DNA of 64,000 bases from Lytechinus variegatus (lineage: Eukaryota > Echinodermata > Echinoidea > Temnopleuroida > Toxopneustidae): the NCBI RefSeq assembly GCF_018143015.1, contig NC_054748.1, positions 19,176,725-19,240,724 of the forward strand. The letters are read 5' to 3'. This document shows positions 23,250-34,375 of this stretch, one piece after another. The notes under the pieces are model-generated. The model was not told the origin of the DNA and did not search any database. It saw only the letters and a list, made by a program, of their open reading frames with translations. Every line of letters starts with the position of its first letter. Positions within the stretch are counted from its first letter, which is position 1. Both the position numbers and the translations under genes were made by a program.

Positions 23250-24245
23250 CTATCCTAGGAAATCAAGTAGGTTGTCCCCACCAACAGCCTTCTGCTTCTG
23301 TTGACTCGTTGCACCGGTGCTGGCAAACGGATCAAATCTTGCAGCCATTCCCGTTCCTTGTTGATGCACGTTTGACCTCGGCAACGACCTCTGACCTGTG
23401 CCCGTAGAACCTCGGCCGTAATTTCCCATCATGCCTTGCTGTCCGAAGGCACCCTGTCCTTGATGATTCATATTTCCGAATGACCCCTGACCCATGCCTC
23501 CCTGCGACCCCTGACCAAATGTCGCCTGGGCCATGCCAACTTGAGGTCTCTGGAAAGAGTTCTGCCCCATTGGAGGGTTAGCGGGGTGTGCGGAATTCGA
23601 CATAGACATTTGATTGAGCGTCCTATTGGACTTCTGCGACTGGGACGGCGCAAGGAGGGAATCGAACGCTGACATGTCAATGTTCTTTTTCGTTTGAGAC
23701 GGTTGGCCCATTTGAGGAACCCTCTGTGGCACGTTACCGACCGGCTGCGAGAGCAAGGAAGAATTTGAAAGGCCCATTCCCCCTGTCCCAACGACACTCC
23801 CTGCAGACATAGTACCCGATGGTGAGTAAGGTGAACTGTTCATGCTGCTAATCCCGCTTGAGAGAAAACCAGTATTGCCACTTCCACCTGTCCTGGTGCC
23901 CATACCCACACTCTCCACTCCCGCAGCCTGGCCTTGACCCTTACTCCTGGAATCCATCAGTGACCCCGTCAGATCCTTGGCAGTAGACCTTGACGGTTGC
24001 TTCACGGCATCTTCAGGCTGGATCGCCTTCTGATTCTTCAATCTCTGTTGGAACTCCTGCTCCTTCTGAAGACGCTGTTTCTCCTCCAGGCTCAGGGAGA
24101 CCTGGGACGGACGTACAGGAGCAGGTTCCGGTCTCTTGCTGGAGGAGCTGTTTGCTTGGCTGATAGAGCTGGATGGGGAGTGTTTCTCGATCACAGGGCT
24201 GCTCTTTCCATTACTGTGACTATCCAAGCCAAACATCTGGTCAAT
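23250..24245 (-). CDS. SCYL2: SCYL2 (SCY1-like protein 2 / CVAK104), C-terminal exon
   Basis: The last coding exon, 332 codons including the stop, begins at a clear acceptor (TTTCCTAG, then ATTGACCAGATGTTTGGC) in phase 0. It matches the SCYL2 tail: IDQMFGLD at the boundary corresponds to vertebrate IDKVF, then LSLEEKQRLQKEQEFQQRLK, TAKDLTGSLMDS, and a glycine/glutamine/serine-rich region ending NLLDFLG. SCYL2 is a catalytically weak kinase-like protein of coated vesicles that binds clathrin and AP-2 at the trans-Golgi and endosomes; the unstructured tail carries clathrin- and adaptor-type short motifs, and the FDPF and LLDFLG seen here fit that role. The kinase and HEAT regions are upstream, outside what I can identify. 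The gene runs leftward and ends at TAG, 23250-23252. Confidence 0.88.
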   Translation of the reverse strand: MDQMFGLDSHSNGKSSPVIEKHSPSSSISQANSSSSKRPEPAPVRPSQVSLSLEEKQRLQKEQEFQQRLKNQKAIQPEDAVKQPSRSTAKDLTGSLMDSRSKGQGQAAGVESVGMGTRTGGSGNTGFLSSGISSMNSSPYSPSGTMSAGSVVGTGGMGLSNSSLLSQPVGNVPQRVPQMGQPSQTKKNIDMSAFDSLLAPSQSQKSNRTLNQMSMSNSAHPANPPMGQNSFQRPQVGMAQATFGQGSQGGMGQGSFGNMNHQGQGAFGQQGMMGNYGRGSTGTGQRSLPRSNVHQQGTGMAARFDPFASTGATSQQKQKAVGGDNLLDFLG

Positions 24246-24305
24246 CTAGGAAATTAAAGTTGGACATTTTATTAAATTACAAATACTTGTAAATGTGATT
24301 AGCTT

Positions 24306-24770
24306 TTAAAGGTCAAGTCCACCCCAGTAAAATGTTGACATGAATAAATAGAGAAAAATCAAACTAGCAAAACGCTCAAAATTTGATCAAAATAGGGTAT
24401 AGATTAAAAAAGTTATGAAATTTTTAATGTTTCAGTTAATTTTACTAAAGAGTTACATGTACATCATGGTTGGTATGCAAATGAGGGGACTGGTGACATC
24501 ATCCACTCACTATTTCTTTTGTATTTCATTATATGAAATATGAAATATTCAAATTTTCCCCTCGTCCTGTGAAACCAAGTTTTATTCCTCCCTGAACATG
24601 TGGAATTACCATTTTTTAAATATTTTCTGGTGGTGTCAAGTTGATCCTTATTGTCAAATCTGTAAAAATTGAAATATTCTATAATTCAAACAATAAAAAA
24701 CAAAAGAAATAGTGAGTGAAGACATTGACTGTCTCATTGGCATGTTGTCATTCAGTTGGCAAGTAAGATT
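24306..24770. mobile_element. Family B MITE, copy 3, right-truncated
   Basis: Starts TTTTAAAGGTCAAGTCCACC and shows both arms in part (ACATCATCCACTCACTATTT and AATAGTGAGTGAAGACATTG), but the family end GGTGGACTTGTCCTTTAA is missing. Confidence 0.75.
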
Positions 24771-24885
24771 AAATATTTCACAATGAAATACATCAGAATT
24801 CTTTCCTAAAGCAAGAACCTTTCAGACTTTAAATCATGTTTATCAATTTTCCTGTTAAAAACAGAAGCCAACCAAGCAATATGAT

Positions 24886-27800
24886 CGCATACATTCGTAA
24901 TTCCGAAGCTTCGTAATTCCGAAGGTTCGTATTTCCGAAGGTTCGTCAATCCGAAGGTTCGTAATTCCGAAGGTTCGTCAATCCGAAGGTTCGTAATTCC
25001 GAAGGTTCGTTAATCCGAAAACGAAATAAGGTTCGTAATTCCGAAGGTTCGTTAATCCGAAAAAGAAATGAGGTTCGTAATTCCGAAGGTTCGTCAATCC
25101 GAAAACGAAATAAGGTTCGTAATTCCGAAGGTTCGTTAATCCGAAAACTAAATAAGGTTCGTTAATCCGAAAACGAAATAAGGTTCGTTAATCCGAAAAC
25201 GAAATAAGGTTCGTCAATCCGAAAACGAAATAAGGTTCGTTAATCCGAAAATTAAATAAGGTTCGTATTTCCGAAAATGAGAATAATTCATTTTGGTAAC
25301 AAAAACGATGTTGTCGTTACAAGATTACACGATATTATGCAATAATAGTAATAACGATCGATGATACATGCGTGTGTTGTGGCCAAAAGCATGTATATCA
25401 TTAAAAATATAGGCGCCCTGATCAAGCATATCCCGATTTCGATTTTATCTGAGCAATTGCTGCCTAAGCAAATGGTTTAAAGATGCAGGGATCAAGTGTG
25501 TTGGTCGCGTGCGAGTAACCTCTAGATAATAGGATTTGTATTGGAGGGGATGTCATTATTAATAACAGCTTCTGCTGGTAATAAAAATAATACTAATAAT
25601 GATCCTTGTGAGATGTTGAAAGCGCGAATCGCAAGCTCAAACTAGTAGACATTTCAAGACGTGAATTGAGCATTCGGAGCATTTTTTTGTAATCGTAAGA
25701 AAGATGTGATCTTTCTAAAGAATTAATGCGAGGGCGAGCTGTATACTGACCTGGGGCCCGTTGCATAAATTGTTTTTACAGGAGTTTTTGTCCTGTGCTA
25801 AAGTAAATGGCGGAAATCAGACTAACCTTAGTTTTCAGTTTTTTTTTTACCAGTTTTCTAAGGTAAAAAGTTTATGCAACAGGCTTCAGAAAGTAATCTT
25901 TTAAGGACTGCATTTAGTGACTCATGAATAGAGTATATATCTCACGAACTAAATAATGAGAGCGCGAACCGCAAGCTTAAAATTTGTGATATTCCAACCT
26001 GAAAACTGGACATTTTATACTTTTTTTTATTTGTAACCAGGAATAGAATGAGTTCCTCAATAAACAATACTTGATGCGAGCGAGAAACGTGAGCCAAACT
26101 TTTCCGATTTTCCAAACCTGAAAACTGGACATTCTAAGCATTCTTGTAAAAAAAATAATAATAGCTGGGAGAACAGTTTTCAGAACTGAAGTGGCTTCCC
26201 TGGGTAAATAATATCTATATCAATTATCATTCTAGACCTGCATGAAATTTCCAAAAGTTTGAGCACGTGATTCGCTCGCAACATCTCACAAGGATGCCCT
26301 TTTAACAGTACTTGACCAAAAAGGCGAATTTTACATATTCAGATTGGATTTTTTCCCCCCAAACCGCTTGCTAGCTACGCTCGCAGAAATGAAACGAAAA
26401 TATATAACTCTAGTGATCACTTAAAAAATTGTGCTCAATGTAATTACTACAAAACACACAACCTCTTTACACAGATGATAATCTCATGGTGAAAATATCC
26501 GCTTGCACCAAATTGCCCCTATTGGCCCTTTTTTTGCTTTGCGTCCCCCCCCCCCGAAAAAAAGAAAATACGTTCCGCCGCCATTGTTTGAAAAACGCAT
26601 CGTCTTCATGGCAAACTGCAAAAAGTTCTTAAAATGTCCCCTTTAGATCAGGTCAGAGCTTATATATTTAAAATTTCAGTTCGCACTTCTTGCTCGCAGT
26701 TATTATCTAAATTTAGTTACATAGGCATCTCGTTTTGAAGATCACAAACATATTGCCCATCAAAAAAAATATATAGCTCGCGCTCGCATTATTTAAAAAG
26801 GGTTTATCATGTTATTACATATTTACTTTATTTTATAAGTATAAAGCTAATTGACTGTTAGGACTACCCTTTCAAATAAACAAAAAAAAACAACTTTAAG
26901 CTGCCGATCGAGGAAAATAGGACTGAAAAAAATATTGCCTCCCCCCTATTTGACGAAAATTGGATCCGCCGGGAGGGAGGCAGGGGGCACTTGCACCCCA
27001 AAATTGAATAAAAAACAGGGAAATTAATATTTTCCAAAATGGGAAAATTCCTTTTTCAAAAATAAATATGCCGTTTTTTATGTTTTTTCGAAATAAAATA
27101 CTCTTTTTAAAGTATACAAGTTAAGTTAAGTTTTCAGGCTGGAATATTGCACATTTTCAGCTTGCGCTTCGCACTCTCATTTGATTGGTGAAATATGCAT
27201 CCTAAAGAGGTCACTAAATGCTTTCTTTAACAGGTTCCTTTTCTGGTCAGTATGTTTAAGCTCGCGTTTTGCGCTCGTGTTAATTCTTTTGTTAGATGCA
27301 CATCTTTTTAATGACAGCAGAAATCTGTTCGAATTTTAAAAAACTTATTTTCATTTTTTATTTAAATACCCTAAAGTTTTAGCTTGTGATTCACGCTCGC
27401 AACACCTCGCAATAATGCCATTTTAAGAATAATTGACCAAAAAAAAAGTTTTACAACTTCACCTTTGAATTTGTTTTACCAAGCCGCTCGCTCATTATAC
27501 TCTCTCCCGAAAAATAAAGCCTAATTATACATTTTGCCATAATAAGAAGTCACTTCAAAAAAGTTTTTCTCTACTTAATCACTATCAAACACAATGACTT
27601 CAAGCAGATGATAATCTTAAGGTGAAAATATCACCAAAGTGCCCATTTTGACGTATGAGTTTCATTTTTGGCTTAACCCCCCAACGAAAATTCGTTCAGC
27701 CCCCCTCCCCTTGCCTCTGCTTTCACGGTTTTCATTTTTCGGATTAACGAACCTTATTTTGTTTTCGGATTAACGAACCTTATTTCGTTTTCGGATTAAC

Positions 27801-28240
27801 GAACCTTATTTTGTTTTCGGATTAACGAACCTTATTTCGTTTTCGGATTAACGAACCTTCGGAAAAACGAACCTTGTTTCGTTTTCGGATCAACGAACCT
27901 TCGGAACAACGAACCTTATTTCGTTTTCGGATCAACGAACCTTCGGAACAACGAACCTTATTTCGTTTTCGGATTAACGAACCTTCGGAACAACGAACCT
28001 TATTTCGTTTTCGGATTAACGAACCTTCGGAACAACGAACCTTATTTTGTTTTCGGATTATCGAACCTTCGGAATAACGAACCGTCGGAATTACGCCACA
28101 AATGTTCGGATTAACGAACCCTTTTTCGTTTTCGGATTAACGAACATCGAGGTATAGGCAATTTACGTGTTTTGGAATTACGAACCTTCGGAATAAAGAA
28201 CCTTCGGAATTACGAAGCTTCGGAATTACGAAGTGTAACC
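24886..28240. mobile_element. 3.36-kb foldback with tandem-repeat arms and 9-bp target duplication
   Basis: The direct repeat CAATATGAT flanks the element exactly (24877-24885 and 28241-28249). Both arms (24893-25285 and 27728-28232) consist of short units read in opposite directions: GGTTCGTAATTCCGAA (16 bp) and a longer 26-bp form with GTTAATCCGAAAACGAAATA on the left; the complement, such as TCGTTTTCGGATTAACGAAC, on the right. The outermost 30 bp mirror each other (TTCGTAATTCCGAAGCTTCG). The 2.4-kb centre has repeated GCTCGCGCTCGCA-like phrases and no transposase. A 9-bp duplication is typical of Mutator-like (MULE) transposition. Confidence 0.88.
25750..25887. mobile_element. Family D MITE inside the foldback centre
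   Basis: GGGCCCGTTGCATAAATTG at the left and AGTTTATGCAACAGGC at the right, with ATCAGACTAACCTTAGTTTT between, matching 1146-1315. Confidence 0.7.
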
Positions 28241-28364
28241 CAATATGATATCTTATATCTTTTCAGTTTTAACTGGCATGCAAGAGAGTAAAAAAATCCA
28301 GTTACTTAGAAGCATTTGTTTATCATAACACTGTAATACAGTTAACGATATTTTTTCTACTCAC

Positions 28365-28458
28365 TCCTGTCCCTCCAGAAGTATTGCTCTCCCCTCTCGA
28401 TGACAATGGAACATCTCCTTGACTGGTTTGTAGCTTCTGGGCAAATTCCACTGACGTC
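28365..28458 (-). CDS. Possible penultimate SCYL2 exon or unknown coding exon
   Basis: The open frame TSVEFAQKLQTSQGDVPLSS continuing to SGGTG ends exactly at a donor (GGA then GTGAGT) in phase 0, matching the phase-0 acceptor of the SCYL2 last exon. A good acceptor (TTCTCTTACTATACACCCC then TAG) gives the start chosen here. The frame is also open further upstream to an ATG at 28548-28550 (MDIFHEEFKEDFGFNVKTCG), just after another acceptor (TTTATTTCTAG, with AG at 28563-28564), which would make it a first coding exon of 62 codons. Similarity to the vertebrate SCYL2 segment before IDKVF is weak. I do not recognise the longer version as any named family. Confidence 0.4.
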
Positions 28459-28871
28459 CTAGGGGTGTATAGTAAGAGAACTGAATCATTTCCACAAGTC
28501 TTTACATTAAATCCAAAATCTTCCTTAAATTCTTCATGGAAAATATCCATCAATTAAAACACCTAGAAATAAAAGTATAAGTGGTGTTGATCCTTATTTC
28601 ATTTACCTTTTTTTTCAATAAACATACTGATAGAGAAGGCTTGCAAATTACTGAATCACTAAATATCTGGGAAATTTTAGAAAGATTAAAGTCTCACTAA
28701 AATCATACTTCAATTCTGTCAGAGAAAATGAGTTCAATAATATTTTTACTGGGCTTAAAAGCTTTAACTATAATTTGACATATTGAACTTACATTCTCAA
28801 AATCTGTTTTACATCATGGTCCTGACAACACACACAGAATATATACAATGCATAAAAATAATTTCTAAAAA
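28459..28871. other. Intron or intergenic sequence
   Basis: Apart from the upstream extension of the candidate exon to 28550, I see no gene or repeat. Confidence 0.35.
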
Positions 28872-29928
28872 GTAGATAGATAGATAGATGGATAGATAGA
28901 TAAATGGTTTTATTAAAAAAACAATTCATGGTAGCCGAAAGGCTAAATTTACATTGTTTTACATTGTAAAGATCTTGTTACATGTAAGATTAGGTATATA
29001 CAAAGACAATTTTGAACAACATGAAAATTTCAAAGTAAACTATCAATATACAAAAATCATAAAAATACAAACATAAGCCTGCAAACCAATTCAGTTAGAA
29101 TAATAAAAGATTGTGAGCCATGCATGTAGTAAACTACATGCATGGCTCACAATATAAAAAGATTTATAAGTGGTATGACCTAGACGAAGAACAGGATAAA
29201 AGAAAGAAGAGAGACAAGAGAGGAAGGGAAGAGAAAGAGGAGGGGGGAGGTGGGAGAAGGAAATAAAAGAAGGTCAGTCTATTAGAAAACAATACATATC
29301 ATTTCATTGAACGACAGCTTTAAAATATTGGCATTTATACATACGTTTAAAAACTTCAAGAGAATTTGCATTTTGAATATCAGATGGGAGGCTATTCCAA
29401 ACCAAGCCACCAGCATATTTAAAACAACTCTTATTCGAGAGTAGGATTTGGTAAAACGACGTTCAACGTATTGGCAAGTCTAGTATTAACAGAATGTCTT
29501 TCAAAAACCATTTCCACTTCATTGCACATTCGGACTGGGGCCTTTTCATGAATATAGTTATACATTATACAAGCTAAAAAGTAATCACGTCTGATATCAA
29601 GAGTTTTCCATTTAAGAGAATTAATTATATCAAGGCCATTTACATAATAATCAAAATTGCCTGTTACTATGCGTGCAGCCCTTTTCTGTAATCGTAAAAG
29701 TGTATTTCTATTATATAAAGAACAGTTTCCCCATACGGAACAAGAATAATCAAAGGTTGGTTGTATGGTGCATTTATATATTTTATTCAAATCATCCTTG
29801 TTTAAAAATTTACTAATTTTCATTAGTGTGAATATTTTGTAACTTAAAGATTTAATTAAATATTTTATATGAGCATCCCAGCATAGTTTACAATCTAACA
29901 TGATACCTAGGTATCGTATGCTTTGATC
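28872..29928 (-). mobile_element. LINE 3' fragment with GATA-type tail
   Basis: The minus-strand frame ending at 29431 (preceded by SIRYLGI) reads YLGIMLDCKLCWDAHIKYLI, then PTFDYSCSVWGNCSLYNRN and LLRLQKRAARIV, the post-RT region of non-LTR ORF2 proteins. About 500 bp of 3' sequence follow, ending in GATA/GATG repeats at 28872-28908. The element is 5'-truncated at 29928, where the duplicated block starts. A perfect 24-bp palindrome near 29125-29150 (ATGCATGTAGTAAACTACAT core) lies in the 3' part. Confidence 0.78.
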
Positions 29929-30249
29929 GAAGCAATAGTATTATACAGGGTCTAATAGCAGCAGTATTATATATTTTGGTTACATCAATTCATAATCATG
30001 GTAGTGCGTCGTGTGCAAATTTACACTTGTTTACGAATTCTAGTTCAATATCAAACTATTTTTAGTGATTGGGAATTCCCAGTAACCTTTGACATGTTTC
30101 AGTTGTGCATTCATGTACTTCAATTCAGCGTAACGGTTGATTCACGGGTTTTCTTTTTACCTGATTGAAAATAATCGAAATGTTTGAAGTATATTATTGA
30201 CTTGTTTAGAGACAAAAAAAGAAAAGAACGAAAAAAATAGAGACAGAAG

Positions 30250-30583
30250 AAAATAAAGAAAGAAATGGTAGGGCGGAAAAGGAACATAAGAAGAAAGGAA
30301 GGAAGGAAGAAAGGATTCAATAAAAATACAAAAAGAAAGAAAGAGAAAGAAGGAAAGAATGAATGAAAGAGAGGAGAGAAGGAAGAAAAAAAGAAAGGGG
30401 AAGGAATGAATAAAATAAATAGATCGAGAAAGAAAAAAAAATGAAGAAATAAAGAAAGAATGAAATGAATAACGAAAGGAAGAAAGAAAGGAAAAAGAAA
30501 GAAAAGGAAAAGGAAAAAATGAATGAAAAAGAAAAGAAAGAAAAAGAAAGAAAGAAAGAAGGAAGGAAGGAAGGAAGGAAGGA

Positions 30584-30623
<40 letters not shown>

Positions 30624-30900
30624 AGAAAAGAAAGAAAGAAAGAAAGAAAGAAAAAAAGGAAAGAAAGACAGGAACAAAGAAAGAAAAAAGAAAAAAGGAA
30701 TAATAAAGAGAAGATGGAAAAAAGATAATACAGGAACAATGAGAATATGAAAAAGGAAGAAACAAAGTAAACATTGAAAAAAGAAAATAGGATTGGAAAA
30801 GAAGAATGACATGAGAAAAAATGGGAAGAACAAAAGATGTAAGAAAAAACGTAATAGTTAAAAAGGGAAGGTGAGAGATAAAAGGAGAAAAGAGGAAAAA
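30250..30900. repeat. GAAA/GAAG microsatellite expansion
   Basis: Almost pure A/G on the plus strand, with runs of GAAAGAAAGAAAGAAA and GGAAGGAAGGAA most regular at 30540-30660. The equivalent tract in the partner block is only about 200 bp. Confidence 0.9.
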
Positions 30901-32331
30901 AAATGGAATCTAGCTGGGGGCCCTCCCCAAGAAAATTTTGTAAAAATTAAGCCCCTCATGGTATGCGATTTCAGCGTTCTGAGGTCAGTCACTCTATAAG
31001 AAAATTTTCGATTTCATAAGTAAAAGGGCGTTATGATATAAAGTTGCCAATAGAGGCTTGGTGACTGAAATAGAAAAATAAGATTGTGGTACGCATTTAT
31101 CAATGTAGATATGGTAGAGTAGGCGTGATTTACCAAGTCTTCTTCTTTACATCGTATGCATACTGTCAACCAATGAAATATTCCAACGCAGTAAATCCAA
31201 TATAGACATGTCATATATGATGTCACTAATTCTAAAAAAAAAGCTTTCAGTGATGAGTAAGTTGTGTTTGTATATCAGTTAAAACGTGTCCGGTAGCGTA
31301 GTTTGCCTTCATGTGAACCAACTGAATGTGGTCCCGTTGCGGGTAGGCCTGTGGGATTGGACCGGGCGATACGAGGTCGTTAATTAAACATGGGTATGAT
31401 ACCTCATTCTTCTGTTTTAAACGTTTCTTTCTACAGGTTTCCCCAAAATAGGGGGCTCGGGCTGGCTGCCCCCCCCCCCCGTTCTCGACCAAAAAAGTAG
31501 TAGGAACAGTACGAACATGTATGTGCCGCGGGCAAGACAAAACAAAACGGGGGCCTAATTAGAGCGGGCTTATTGTAAAAAGGAGGGTCCTTGAAACGGG
31601 TCGCCTGTTTGTGAGTGCGTATGCTTGTAGGCGGCGGAAGCGGGGTGATGGAGGCGACTGACCCCCACCCCCCCCCCGTTGAGGTGGGGGGATGGCCCCC
31701 CTCTAGAATTTTAGTTGATAACTTTTTTTTTTTTGCTTGTCAATTTTTTTTCCTGTGTCCATCACAAAATTTCAGGTGGACCCCTCCTAATTTTGTTGGC
31801 TTCCGCCGCCAATGCGTATGCATCCATATGAAACTTGCATGTAGCTAGCCCGGTGGCAGCAAGTGGCAGGAGCGCCGGGTGCTCTTGCGCAGAGGCAATG
31901 TTCGGACAGCGCTCTGCGACCGCTTTTCACCAAAATTGCGGCTTATTGTAGCAGATCGACGCGACCGGAACGGCAAAACGGAAACATGCGAAGCTTTGGA
32001 GCAGATTTCTTTCTGCTGTTTTGTCGATGATAAGAAAATGCTATGCTTTGGAGGGGCTTTCTTTGTTCTTTTTCTCAATAAGACAAAATGCTATGCCTTG
32101 GAACGGAAATTTGAGTGTAAAAATGGGGGTCGTGAGACATACCCACTATGAGTGCCCCTCCCCTTGGAGTCACTCCTGGTTAACTGATGACTGCAACATA
32201 TTTCAAATTTCTAAAAGGGGGTGATACTCCAGAAATGAAATACAATGATTGGAACAAATAACAATAAGGGAAAATTTGACAAAGAACATACTGGAAATCT
32301 CATCAAAAACGTAAAAGGAAAAACAACGTTA

Positions 32332-32553
32332 AGGCCCGGTCACACCGCCCGAGCGTTGTTGGAGCGGTCGTGGAGGCGAGAGAAAAAAATCATCACCGCT
32401 CGCTACCGTTCACCATTTTCGATTTCGATTGTTGTTTTTTTGTTTTCGATTTTTGTTTTCAAATTTTTCCCCAATTTTGTGAGCGAAATTCGACCCTTTC
32501 TCCCTACCGCTCCACAACCGCTCCAACAACGCTCGGGCGGTGTGACCAGGCCT
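32332..32553. mobile_element. MITE with TTA target duplication and visible empty site (family F)
   Basis: Ends AGGCCCGGTCACACCGCCCG and CGGGCGGTGTGACCAGGCCT, flanked by TTA (32329-32331, 32554-32556). Arms continue with AGCGTTGTTGGAGCGG. The partner block reads AACGTTAATATGATGTTTTG at 10449, with one TTA and no insert, so it is an unoccupied site. The TTA duplication fits PIF/Harbinger. Confidence 0.88.
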
Positions 32554-32580
32554 TTATGACATTTTAGATTCTGCAGTACT

Positions 32581-33147
32581 TCGGAGAAACAGGTTTTTTT
32601 TTTATTTTATACATTTCGTCTTGCGCAATGAGAAGTCGATGATATTGTCTTTCCTCTTTTGTGTATTTCTTTCAATATAAGAAATATTTTATTTTTTAAT
32701 CCAAGGGATTTTAAAAATTAGATTAGGCTTATTTGGTACAATAGCCAGGGTAGTAGTAGTAAGGATAGTAAGTGGGTAGAGAAAGCGAAGTAACAAACAA
32801 AGAGAAAAGAAAGAAAAGACTGAAGAGGAAAGGATGATAGGAGGGAAGAAATAAAACAGAAAGGGGTAAAGTAGAACAGGAGAAAATGAGTGAGAAAAAA
32901 AACAAGAAACAGATACTAAAGAGAAAGAGAGCGAGAGGGAGAGAGAGATGATAAAAGAAGAAAAGATGGAAAACAAAAGAAAGCAAATAATAATATTTTC
33001 CTCCTTCTTCTCCCTGGCGAACCTGATTAGAGCATTCTCGCAATCATTTCACAGACGCTTTCTATAACACAGAAAATCTTTTGACCATAGCTCTTCATAA
33101 CAAACAGTCTTTGTCGAAAATCGGTGAATCAAATCAGAAGTGTCGTC
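32581..33147. other. Unassigned sequence with a purine-rich tract
   Basis: 32750-32990 is strongly A/G-rich (AGAGAGCGAGAGGGAGAGAG). No gene seen. Confidence 0.4.
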
Positions 33148-33300
33148 CAGGGGTCCGTTGCAGAAAGAGTTGCATTTAAACACAAGTAAAAAAATCAATT
33201 GCAACTCCCAAATGCGCGCTGATGATTGGTTGAAAATCAAGTTGCGCGTGATTTTTAGAGTTGCGTTTGATTGCAACTCTTTCTGCAACGGGCCCCAGGA
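33148..33300. mobile_element. Short palindromic MITE (family E)
   Basis: GGGTCCGTTGCAGAAAGAGT at the left mirrors ACTCTTTCTGCAACGGGCCC at the right; arms include TTGCATTTAAACACAAG-like symmetry around ATGCGCGCTGATGATTGG. Confidence 0.78.
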
Positions 33301-34375
33301 CTCTGACAAGGCAAACGACACTTTAGTTATATTTCATCCGGTCCGAATCTTAAGACGATGTAGGCGTGCTGTCACGGTCCACCAACTTTCGACAATGACC
33401 TCCAGTCTGTCCCTTGTAATATGACTGGCATTTTTAATAGATTCCCAATGTTCCAGAAAGCGTTTCCTCCTTTCCATATTTATCTATTGAAAAATCTCCA
33501 TCCTTCTTTCCTTCATTCCTTTCTTCTTCCCTTTATTTCTTTATAAAAGCCTTTCTTTCCTTATATCTTTCTCCCTTTTTCGTTCTATTCTTTTTTCTGA
33601 ACAATACTATACCAGTGACATACAGATTACTATTTTTTAAAACTTTTATTGATTAATCAACTATATACGGAGGATTTGTCTTCTCGTCATCAAAGTATTT
33701 TGTTTATTATTAAATCGCTGAAAGAAAAAAAACAACAACAGTAATAGTATCAGCCTAATTACAGCAAATATGAATTATAATATTCTGTTATTTTCATATT
33801 ACTACTCTTTTACAGATTTTGAAATTGCATTTCCTTTATTCACTCTCCAACGTTTACATTATAATGTTTGGTTTCGTACATTTTAAGAAAATTTCTAAAA
33901 GTTATTATGTATACTATGATCAAATTGATGATCAAATCTTTTATAGTTCCTGAAAATGAAGAGCATAATTGATTTTACCTTTTAATAAACTCATTCTACT
34001 TGTAAACTCGACATATCGTATTGTAGAGCTGTATACTGTGAACTTGGTTCTTAAATACTTACATGTTATTATATTTATACATTTGCACATCATTGTTCTC
34101 GATCATATTTGTGCAAATATAAACGATTGCATTCACAGTGATCATACTTTCCTACTCAATTGTATAATTAATTAATGACGTTTTCTCTTTATTCTGGATA
34201 TACTGCATGATTCTTGATGAAAGAGAATTTCTGCTAAAATAGGTATACCTGTAGACAATACAATTAATTATGATATTATAGTTTCATTACAGTTTTTTCC
34301 AAGGTAATAGCAAGTCATATCTGACGTGATCTTCTATCGAATCGAATCCTTTAAAAGGTAAAATCCGATCCCTGC
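33301..34375. other. Unassigned AT-rich sequence
   Basis: 33460-33600 is pyrimidine-rich (CCTTTCTTTCC-like). The rest is AT-rich with no gene or element end that I can recognise. Confidence 0.35.

Larger units (their letters stand above)
24246..28364 (-). other. Probable SCYL2 intron, mostly transposon
   Basis: Bounded by the acceptor at 24246-24247 and a possible donor GTGAGT at 28359-28364, both phase 0. It contains a partial family B MITE and a 3.36-kb foldback element. Without those it would be only a few hundred bases. The pairing of the two sites is an inference. Confidence 0.45.
29925..32580. repeat. Duplicated block, copy 2 (partner 8935-10476), expanded
   Basis: Matches 8935-10476 in order but is about 1 kb longer. 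The extra sequence is a purine microsatellite (30250-30900), an unassigned 670-bp segment (about 31475-32140, with C-runs and a T-rich stretch) and a 222-bp MITE at 32332. Frames on both strands in the purine tract are low-complexity artefacts. Confidence 0.75.

Noticed and set aside
23468-23797. Arginine-rich frame within the SCYL2 exon
   Set aside because: Another frame of the same exon; the SCYL2 frame has clear homology and a matching splice site.
24893-25285. CRISPR-like regularly spaced short repeats
   Set aside because: The units have no unique spacers, occur inverted at the other end of the same element, and the window is eukaryotic. They are foldback arms.
27874-28077. FRFRINEPSEQRTL repeat protein
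   Set aside because: It is the right arm of the foldback; the unit period happens to keep a frame open.
30120-30833. Open frames of more than 200 codons in the purine tract
   Set aside because: They are FFLSF or KKERKK low-complexity translations of a GAAA microsatellite, open in several frames at once.
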